A stretch of 64,000 bases of DNA from Phycisphaerae bacterium (GTDB lineage: Bacteria > Planctomycetota > Phycisphaerae > Sedimentisphaerales > Anaerobacaceae), in assembly GCA_030601845.1 (NCBI GenBank), contig JAUWAY010000004.1:38350-102349 (forward strand), written 5' to 3'. Numbering within the stretch: the first letter of the stretch is position 1; every line of letters begins with the position of its first letter. Shown one piece after another: positions 58,181 through 64,000 of this stretch. Below the pieces are notes generated by a model, which saw only the letters and a program-made list of their open reading frames with translations, did no database searches and had not been told where the DNA came from. Position numbers and translations under genes: made by a program.

Positions 58181-59278
58181 CTAACGAAGTATGTGAATGT
58201 TGCCTATTCGCAGGCGTTTTAGACCAGCGTCGCCGGCAGCGGCAAGGCAGCTTTCGGCGTGCTTGGCCGATGTGGAGGGCAGGTCCGTCATAAGAAAATC
58301 GCCGTGAAAGCCAAGAAGAGCATACGGTATGCTCGGGTCTAGGTCGGTAATGAACGATGCTATTGCGTGGACCTCGCGGGCATCAATGTAGCCGGGCACC
58401 AACAGTGTGCTGGCAATAAGTGGAGGCGGCTGCGGCCTTTCCGGTATCCGCCTTGCCAAGGTTGCAAAGTTCTCCAGGGTGCGGCTATTTGGTACCCCAC
58501 AAAGCGCATAATGGATATTCGCATCCATAGCTTTCAGGTCGAACTTTACACAGCCGCCACTTTCCAGAGACAAGCTCATCATCTCATCGGCTAACTTAGG
58601 ATTCATCGAGCCGTTTGTCTCCCAACAAATGCGTAATATCCTTTTGCTATTTTGTTTGCGTGCCAGCTTTGAAGCTGCCAAAGCATGAGGTAACTGCGGT
58701 GTTGGGTCACCACCAAAGAAGCAGATGCAAGAAGTATCCGGAGTTACGCTTTCTGCAAGTTCCGCAGCGGTATGGGTTTGGCTCGTTATCGAACGCTCTC
58801 GATAGTGCCAATTTTGACAGAACAGGCAGTCAAATGTGCAGGCCTGGTAGAATACCGCCAGGTTCAGAAATCCTTCTTCCGGCCCGGGCCTGTGCGCCCA
58901 TTTGGGGTATCCGGCGCCGCTGCCTCCTGCACAAACCCAGTCGGCAACACAGTTGGTCGGCAGCGGGTCATAATACCAGGAGAGCGCAGCGGCCTCGGCA
59001 GTGCCACCCATCAAGCGGCCATTTTCATTCCTGCGGACACCGCAATAGCCCCGCCCACCGACCGGGATTTTGCATTTGTTTTGACAGAGGCCACATTGGA
59101 TACCGTCCGAAGCGGACGGAGGCCGAGCGGGGAGGCCAAATTGTGCGCGACTTTGGGCGTGAATTTCTGCAAGCTCAGCGAGGTCCGCAGCGTCAGCATT
59201 GCGAATACACTCAGCGCAAAGCGATAACACTTCGGCTATTTCTTCAGAGACTTTGCCACATTTTTTGCACGTGGCCAT
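58181..59278 (-). CDS. radical SAM protein with N-terminal zinc-ribbon-like segment
   Basis: 365-residue radical SAM enzyme. The 4Fe-4S/SAM site is ACTFDCLFCQNWHYRER (Cx3Cx2C) near residue 150. The front half has CKKCGKVSE, CAEC, then CGLCQNKCKIP and GRGYCGVRRN, typical of proteins related to AmmeMemoRadiSam and pyruvate-formate-lyase-activating enzyme. GGDPTP and FDLKAMDANIHY fit the later barrel motifs. Target unknown; it may activate a glycyl radical enzyme or modify a protein. A weak GGATGG stands before the ATG. Downstream polX is 156 bases away on the same strand. Confidence 0.88.
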   Translation of the reverse strand: MATCKKCGKVSEEIAEVLSLCAECIRNADAADLAELAEIHAQSRAQFGLPARPPSASDGIQCGLCQNKCKIPVGGRGYCGVRRNENGRLMGGTAEAAALSWYYDPLPTNCVADWVCAGGSGAGYPKWAHRPGPEEGFLNLAVFYQACTFDCLFCQNWHYRERSITSQTHTAAELAESVTPDTSCICFFGGDPTPQLPHALAASKLARKQNSKRILRICWETNGSMNPKLADEMMSLSLESGGCVKFDLKAMDANIHYALCGVPNSRTLENFATLARRIPERPQPPPLIASTLLVPGYIDAREVHAIASFITDLDPSIPYALLGFHGDFLMTDLPSTSAKHAESCLAAAGDAGLKRLRIGNIHILR

Positions 59279-59332
59279 AGCAAACCATCCGAATTGGTTA
59301 GAAACTTTGAAACTAAGGTCCGGCCTGAGATG

Positions 59333-61357
59333 TCATTTATCAGGGTTCCCGAGCCTTAATTTCTGGACAAGGAAAGAAAGACCATAGACAGTTAGTCCAA
59401 CAAAGTACATATAATATCTAAGATTGTGATCGAGATTGAAAATCTTCGTTACAACAGCGGGACAAAATAATATAAGCGATGCGATAAGAAACAGCGGAAT
59501 CTCATACCATTTATTCTTTATTATAAACCATCCCTGCACAGCATTGGTAAAGGCGAACGCCCCGAATATCGCCATTACGAAAATGAGCAGTGCCTGAGGC
59601 CAATTATTGATTCCGTAAAGAACAAGCTCGGCATTAAATACAAACATAAAGGGGATAACAGCAGTTCTTAAATCGTATATGAATCCCTGTATTCCTGTTG
59701 CTATGGGGTCGGATTTTGCAATAGCGGCGGCGGTATAGGCGGCCAGCCCCACGGGCGGGGTATCATCGGCAAGAATGCCAAAATAGAAACAGAACAAATG
59801 GGCGGCTATTGCGGGGATAAGCACACCGCTTACCGAACTTAGCTCTCCGATTATAGGAACTGTTATTGATGCCATAACAATATAGGTTGCGGTTGTCGGC
59901 AGTCCCATTCCAAGTATCAGACTTGCGATTGCTGTTATCAACAGCAGAGGGAAAATATAGCCGAAGGAAAGTCCTGCTACAATTTCAACGACCATACCGC
60001 TAAGACCCATGAAAACAATGCCAACAATAATACCTGCCATGGCTGTTGCCAGCGCAACAGAGAGCATATTCCTCGAACCTGCAATTAATCCTTCACCAAT
60101 AGTGCTGACGCTCTTAATGGCCGCCTTTGTAACGGGCGTCCTGTTTTTTACCGCCTTTGTGATTTCCTGCACAAAGGTAATGACCATCAGGACGATTATT
60201 GCATTGAAAGCCGCCAGGTTTGGAGTGTGACGCATAACTATTAATTCATATATCAAAACAATCAGCGGGATAAGGTAATGAAATCCATTTTTCAGGACGG
60301 TCAGAAATCTGGGAATATCCGCTTTCGGCAGGCCCTTCATTCCAAGTTTCGAGGCCTCAAGATGAGCAATATAAAACAGGGCAAAATAGGACACAAAAGC
60401 AGGGATGGCGGCGGCCTTTACAACATCGATGTAATCAATGCCCAGATATTCCGCAATAATAAATGCTGCTGCGCCCATTATCGGAGGCATTAGCTGGCCG
60501 TTAGTGCTTGCAGCAACCTCGGTTGCCGCCGCAATCTTTGCGGGATAGCCGACCTTTTTCATTAAGGGAATCGTAAACGTTCCTGTCGTAACAACATTGG
60601 CGATACTTGAGCCCGAGACAAGACCTGTCAGGCCGCTTGAGACGATGGCTGCCTTTGCTGCGCCGCCCTTAAATCGACCGAGTAAAGAGATTGCAAGGTC
60701 ATTGAAGAAATGTCCCGCCCCGACTTTATCAAGCATTGACCCGAACAATACGAACAGAAAAACCGTATTGGCAGAAACATAAAGCGGGATACCATAAATT
60801 CCTTCCGTAGACAGAGCAATCTGGCTGAGGTACCTTCGCAGTGATACCCCTCGAAAGGCAAAGATAGACGGCATATAAGGGCCTAAGAAGGCATAAAGTG
60901 TAAACAGGATGGCAATAATGACCATCGCCGGTCCAATAGCACGTCTCGAGGCCTCTAACAAAAGGATGATTAGTATAACACTTACGATAATATCCCGCCG
61001 AATAGGAACGCCCGCCCGCATTGATATACCTACCCAGTCAAGAACAAAGTATAGTACGGACAGGCAGGCAAAGCCGGCGAGAATATAGTCCACAAGCGGG
61101 ATGTGGCCGGTTTCTTTGCCCCCCGCCGTTTTGCCCCCACCGTTTTGCTTCGCAAACGAAGCAGTGGGGGTTCGCCTATGTTTGACAGCCGGTATTGTCA
61201 GGAAGACAAGTGTCATAGCAAAAGCCAGGTGAACAATCCTTACGGTTGTGCTGTCAAGTATTATGAAACGGGGCAATGCTAGTTGAAACAGGGCCCACGC
61301 TATTGAGATAACAGCAATAATGGCTCTATCGACGTTTGTCTTGTCTATTAACAGCAT
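59333..61357 (-). CDS. TRAP transporter fused membrane subunit (TAXI type)
   Basis: 674-residue protein with about 18 predicted membrane helices, combining the small and large TRAP membrane subunits. GLTGLVSGSSIANVVTTGTF and the matching C-terminal GMGLPTTATYIVMASITVPI are characteristic DctM-type loops. It would take up a carboxylate or related solute by sodium- or proton-coupled secondary transport with the binding protein encoded next. A repeat element (TASFAKQNGGGKTAGG, residues about 62-75) is inserted in a loop between early helices. The start ATG directly follows the stop of the binding protein gene. Confidence 0.92.
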   Translation of the reverse strand: MLLIDKTNVDRAIIAVISIAWALFQLALPRFIILDSTTVRIVHLAFAMTLVFLTIPAVKHRRTPTASFAKQNGGGKTAGGKETGHIPLVDYILAGFACLSVLYFVLDWVGISMRAGVPIRRDIIVSVILIILLLEASRRAIGPAMVIIAILFTLYAFLGPYMPSIFAFRGVSLRRYLSQIALSTEGIYGIPLYVSANTVFLFVLFGSMLDKVGAGHFFNDLAISLLGRFKGGAAKAAIVSSGLTGLVSGSSIANVVTTGTFTIPLMKKVGYPAKIAAATEVAASTNGQLMPPIMGAAAFIIAEYLGIDYIDVVKAAAIPAFVSYFALFYIAHLEASKLGMKGLPKADIPRFLTVLKNGFHYLIPLIVLIYELIVMRHTPNLAAFNAIIVLMVITFVQEITKAVKNRTPVTKAAIKSVSTIGEGLIAGSRNMLSVALATAMAGIIVGIVFMGLSGMVVEIVAGLSFGYIFPLLLITAIASLILGMGLPTTATYIVMASITVPIIGELSSVSGVLIPAIAAHLFCFYFGILADDTPPVGLAAYTAAAIAKSDPIATGIQGFIYDLRTAVIPFMFVFNAELVLYGINNWPQALLIFVMAIFGAFAFTNAVQGWFIIKNKWYEIPLFLIASLILFCPAVVTKIFNLDHNLRYYMYFVGLTVYGLSFLVQKLRLGNPDK
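61134..61172. repeat. intragenic CCCCCACTGCTTCGTTTGCGAAGC palindrome, copy 2
   Basis: Reverse-complement relative of 47240-47278. Translated in frame as TASFAKQNGGG in a loop of the TRAP permease; the five residues FAKQN are identical to copy 1 and are in the same reading frame of the element. Confidence 0.85.
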
Positions 61358-62443
61358 CTAATCAATTATGAGTTTCGTATCTATGTATTTGTCGAGGTCG
61401 GTTTCTTTATAGTATCTCAAAGCGCCCTTGTGAATCGGAGCGGAAAGTCCCTCAAGCATGTTTTGCTTTGTCAGCACCTTGTAAGCCGGATGTAGGGATT
61501 TAAAGTCCTCGAAGTTCTCAAACACCTCTTTTGTTATGGCATAGACAATATTCTCGTCAACTGTCTTTGACGTAACAAAGGTCGCCTTTACGCCGATTGT
61601 TTCAATATCTTTAGTATTCAATGCATAGGGATAAAATGAATGGTCTATCAATGATTTTGCATAGTAGGGATACTTTTTAAGCATCTTATCTATTTCCGGG
61701 CCTTTGACAGGTACAATGAAGACTTTAATTCTTCCCGCGGTTGCCTCTTTAATGTTACTGCTGGGATGTCCCACTGTATAGAAATAGGCATCGAGTCTTT
61801 CATCCTGTAACAATCCGGGTGCCTCTACAGCTTTAACATATTCTGCAGAGAGGTCTTCTTCAGTAAGTCCTATGGCCTTTAACACATCCCTTGAGTTCTG
61901 TAAATGTCCTGAGCCGGGATTTCCAAGATTTACCCTTTTGCCTTTTAAATCTTTAATTTCCCGGATGCCGCTTTTTTCTGATGCGATTAAAGTGATTGAT
62001 TCCGGGTGAATCGAAAAGACAGAGCGCAGAGCCGTTTGTTTTCCGAATTCAGACCATTCAGCCAGTCCGTTATACGCCTGGAACTGTCTGTCTGATTGAA
62101 CAACACCAAATACGAGGTCTCCATTCAATACTGCATTAACATTGAATACAGAACCGCTTGTTGATTCGACAGTTGTTTTAATTTTGTATTCATCAAATTT
62201 TTTATTAACCATTCGACTTATAGCGACACCTGTAGGATAATAGATTCCCGTCACCCCTCCTGTACCTATTGTTACAAAGGTGGTTTTCCGCATTTTACAT
62301 CCTCCCAGGATGCTGGTGCCGACAAGAATAAGGGCGAGAAAACGTACTGTCATAGCCCAGTTAGAAATCCTCCGTTTTGTAGGATGCTCCTTAGTTGTAG
62401 AATTTCTAACGGGGCCCGTTACAAAATTTCTGTCGGGGTTCAT
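61358..62443 (-). CDS. TAXI-family TRAP transporter solute-binding lipoprotein
   Basis: 361-residue periplasmic binding protein anchored by a lipobox (ILGGC, near residue 48 of the long form). The mature part contains ATGTGGVTGIYYPTGVAIS-like TIGTGGVTGIYYPTG, STSGSVFNVNAVLNGDLVFG and NLGNPGSGHLQNSRDVLKAI, the TAXI signature. The first 30 residues are basic and translate a palindromic repeat; a start at ATG 62353 would give a normal signal peptide, so both starts are possible. The gene is directly upstream of the permease. Ligand unknown; TAXI proteins often bind glutamate, dicarboxylates or related acids. Confidence 0.88.
   Translation of the reverse strand: MNPDRNFVTGPVRNSTTKEHPTKRRISNWAMTVRFLALILVGTSILGGCKMRKTTFVTIGTGGVTGIYYPTGVAISRMVNKKFDEYKIKTTVESTSGSVFNVNAVLNGDLVFGVVQSDRQFQAYNGLAEWSEFGKQTALRSVFSIHPESITLIASEKSGIREIKDLKGKRVNLGNPGSGHLQNSRDVLKAIGLTEEDLSAEYVKAVEAPGLLQDERLDAYFYTVGHPSSNIKEATAGRIKVFIVPVKGPEIDKMLKKYPYYAKSLIDHSFYPYALNTKDIETIGVKATFVTSKTVDENIVYAITKEVFENFEDFKSLHPAYKVLTKQNMLEGLSAPIHKGALRYYKETDLDKYIDTKLIID
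62360..62410. repeat. GTTAGAAAT ... ATTTCTAAC palindromic element
   Basis: Outer 9-bp arms (62360-62368, 62402-62410) with an inner ATCCT/AGGAT pair. It is read in frame as VRNSTTKEHPTKRRISN at the N-terminus of the long form of the TAXI binding protein. Confidence 0.75.
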
Positions 62444-62635
62444 CTACTTTGCGCTCATTAACCTTTGTTTGCTGCTGTCCAGACATTATGAAGAATGAAT
62501 TCTTTTATATAAAAATAGTTGCTATCTTAGCTGCAGTCAACAAAATGTTGTGTGTGATTTGCGACTTACCCTTTACTTTCGATTGTGATGTTCCAGGTAG
62601 AGGTTGCATAGACCCTTATGACGATGTCGCACGAG

Positions 62636-62663
62636 CGACGAGAGACGAGGGACGAGAGACGAA
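62636..62663 (+). repeat. GACGAGAGACGAGGGACGAG repeat
   Basis: Short tandem repeat directly upstream of the radical SAM gene, giving an artificial ERRETRDERR extension. It leaves that gene without a Shine-Dalgarno. Confidence 0.75.
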
Positions 62664-62665
62664 TA

Positions 62666-63457
62666 ATGACCGGGGTTTGTCAGACGTACCAGCGATATCT
62701 GGAGCCAGGATTTAGTCCTTTTGACCCGGTAGAGCTGGCCGGACGGACCGAGGAGATTGTCTGTCGCGGCGAGCGCCGCAAGTACACGAAATTCTACTGT
62801 ACGGGTGTGTACGGTGGAATCGCAACCGGCTATACCTGTGGGTGCTGCCTGCGCTGTATCTTTTGCTGGGTGAACTGGAGTCGGGATTTTCCGGAAAAAT
62901 ACGGTGTGTTGCGCTCTCCGGCGGAGGCGTTCTCTCGGCTGAGCCGCGTTGCACGTAAGGCAGGGGTTAAGCAACTGCGTATTTCCGGGGCCGAGCCGAC
63001 CCTGGGCAAGTCCCATCTGCTGGGCCTGCTGGAGAAAGTGGAGAGCTCACCATTTCGCTTGTTCATTCTCGAAACCAACGGCATCCTCATCGGGGCTGAG
63101 GCCGACTACGCACGGCAGATCGCTCGCTTCAAGAAAGTCCATACACGGATATGCCTCAAGGCAGGCACGGCTGAGGCATTTACCAAAAAGACCGGGGCTT
63201 TGCCTGAAAGCTTTGAGCTGCCTTTTCAGGGCATTGTGAACCTGCTGGAAGCGGGGGCGAGTTTTCACGTTGCCGCTATGACCGCCGATGCCAGAATTGT
63301 TACGCAACAGGAGCGTCAAATGCTTTTAGACCGGCTTGCATCGATAGACTCGGCTCTGGTGAGCAATCTTGAAGAAGAAGTGGTTGACCCATACCATACC
63401 ACACTCGAAAGACTACGATATGCCGGCGTCAAGCTAACCTGGGGCCAGGGTCAGTAG
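62666..63457 (+). CDS. radical SAM protein of uncharacterised (COG5014-like) family
   Basis: 263-residue radical SAM protein. The cluster motif is in GYTCGCCLRCIFCWVNWSRD, where Cx3Cx2C is the third, seventh and tenth residue of the Cys run. RKYTKFYCTGVYGGIATGY precedes it, and QLRISGAEPTLGKSHLLGLL and FILETNGILIGAE match the SAM-binding GGE-like and NG motifs. A short C-terminal region closes the barrel. No Shine-Dalgarno is visible because a repeat abuts the start; the ATG at 62666 is preferred over one 48 bases earlier. The gene faces away from the TRAP operon. Substrate unknown. Confidence 0.82.
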   Translation: MTGVCQTYQRYLEPGFSPFDPVELAGRTEEIVCRGERRKYTKFYCTGVYGGIATGYTCGCCLRCIFCWVNWSRDFPEKYGVLRSPAEAFSRLSRVARKAGVKQLRISGAEPTLGKSHLLGLLEKVESSPFRLFILETNGILIGAEADYARQIARFKKVHTRICLKAGTAEAFTKKTGALPESFELPFQGIVNLLEAGASFHVAAMTADARIVTQQERQMLLDRLASIDSALVSNLEEEVVDPYHTTLERLRYAGVKLTWGQGQ

Positions 63458-63669
63458 GAGAGCGGCGGACAATTGTATCCCAGCGCAGCAGACGGTCATA
63501 TCCCCGCTTAGGCGGCTGGTAGTAAGGTCTGCTGAATTTCGACTAAAGGGAATGTCTGAAAGTACTTTGGTCGCATAGCCACAAAGCCGCAACAGCCGAC
63601 CCTTGTTATTGCTTTGCGCATTTGGCTGTCCTCTGATGTAAACCTGGCTAAGAAACTGTCTCAAAACTG

Positions 63670-63722
63670 TGACCCTGAGCCCTTCGCTCTGCTCAGGATA
63701 AACTCCGCGAAGGGTCTCCAAA
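63670..63722. repeat. ACCCTGAGCCCTTCGCTCTGCTC...GAAGGGTC element
   Basis: CCTGAGCCCTTCG and CGCGAAGGGTC words with AGGATAAACTCCGCG; partial relative of the elements at 35581 and 46544. No gene is supported from 63458 to 63850. Confidence 0.75.
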
Positions 63723-63849
63723 TTCCTCAAGGAGCGATAGAAAACCCTCGAACGAACGATTGGAATGCCCGATAGTGAAGACCTGCAATGTTTTTTCAGA
63801 GTCGGTTTTCATACGGCAATGTCAGAAGGCAGAAGTCAGGTGGTATAAG

Positions 63850-64000
63850 CGCCTAAAGCGAGCTAAAGTTAAAGAAACTCGTTTGTTGGTGTCGAAGCTG
63901 GTATCGAAGCTTGATTCCCGACGCTGGAAGCTGGAAAAAACTAGCTTCGAGCTTCTATTACGAGCTTCGATACGAGCATCCACAACCTTAAACGAGAATC
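63850..64000. repeat. GTTTAAGGTTGTGGATGCTCG palindromic dispersed element, copy 2 (inverted)
   Basis: Starts GCGCCTAAAGCGAGCTAAAG, then the reverse complement of the element at 37576-37688: GAAACTCGTTTGTTGGTGTC at one end and GCATCCACAACCTTAAACGA at the other, with extra GCTTCGAGCTTCTATTACGA between. It may continue beyond the window. Confidence 0.85.

Noticed and set aside
63434..63730. 98-residue minus ORF at the window end
   Set aside because: It translates the CCTGAGC/GAAGGGTC repeat and has no ribosome site.
1..64000. tRNA or rRNA genes
   Set aside because: No clear T-loop plus acceptor pairing or rRNA segment was found by eye on either strand; a tRNAscan or Rfam run would be decisive.

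Overview
The window looks like a chromosomal segment of an anaerobic or sediment-dwelling Planctomycetota, most likely class Phycisphaerae. This is inferred from gene content only: type II secretion genes, a secreted protein with a dockerin-like tail, decayed PEP-CTERM tails, Tat-exported sulfatases, a DUF1573 lipoprotein, BlaR1/BlaI, HDOD signalling, and many short intergenic repeat families. No rRNA, tRNA, CRISPR array, transposase or phage module was recognised.

Layout. 1-9305 (minus strand): DUF1573 lipoprotein, a tetraheme cytochrome with a metallophosphatase-like front half, then type II secretion genes gspC-like, gspD, gspE and gspF (cut by the window edge). 9677-19121 (plus): a surface-glycan block (GT2, membrane GT-C, methyltransferase, secreted beta-propeller/dockerin protein, GT4, asparagine synthetase, methyltransferase). 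19306: lone rpmA. 19585-22699 (minus): a deleted sulfatase remnant, a glycoside-hydrolase-like secreted protein, a lipoprotein and a small membrane protein. 22.8-23.5 kb: repeat-rich spacer before a STAS protein. 24.0-32.1 kb: leucine biosynthesis (putative leucine-rich leader peptide, leuA, leuC, leuD, leuB) interrupted by a membrane protein, a secreted protein and a sulfatase. 32.3-38.0 kb: DRG-like GTPase, GH51 arabinofuranosidase, Cys-rich DUF6485 protein, purC, HD hydrolase, cupin. 38.1-40.8 kb: blaR1-blaI with a visible operator. 41.2-44.7 kb: repeat tract, then a response regulator with an excisionase-like DNA-binding front end and an HDOD-histidine kinase. 44.9-47.6 kb: small genes and PEP-CTERM fragments. 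48.0-53.7 kb: TolC, HlyD and MacB-like efflux operon. 53.7-58.0 kb (minus): polX, THEP1 NTPase, Clp1-like polynucleotide kinase and rtcA. 58.2-63.5 kb: two radical SAM genes flanking a TAXI-type TRAP transporter.

Two things stand out. First, the genome carries many short, often palindromic, dispersed elements. They fill intergenic spaces and also sit in frame inside coding sequences (gspE, cytochrome, blaR1, blaI, GAF protein, TRAP permease, rtcA, N-terminus of the TAXI binding protein), much like the palindromic elements known in Rickettsia. Second, there is a compact set of nucleic-acid end-processing genes (polX, THEP1, Clp1-like kinase, RtcA) with abutting or overlapping ends, plus a previously hidden 51-codon leucine-rich leader ORF in front of leuA.

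How the genes work together: the secretion genes could export the hydrolases, sulfatases and dockerin protein that fit a polysaccharide-degrading lifestyle; the glycan block builds surface polymers; leuA/C/D/B make leucine; the TCS-like pairs and BlaR/BlaI supply regulation. Starts were chosen by Shine-Dalgarno position, and several longer open frames were trimmed because their extra N-termini only translate dispersed repeats.
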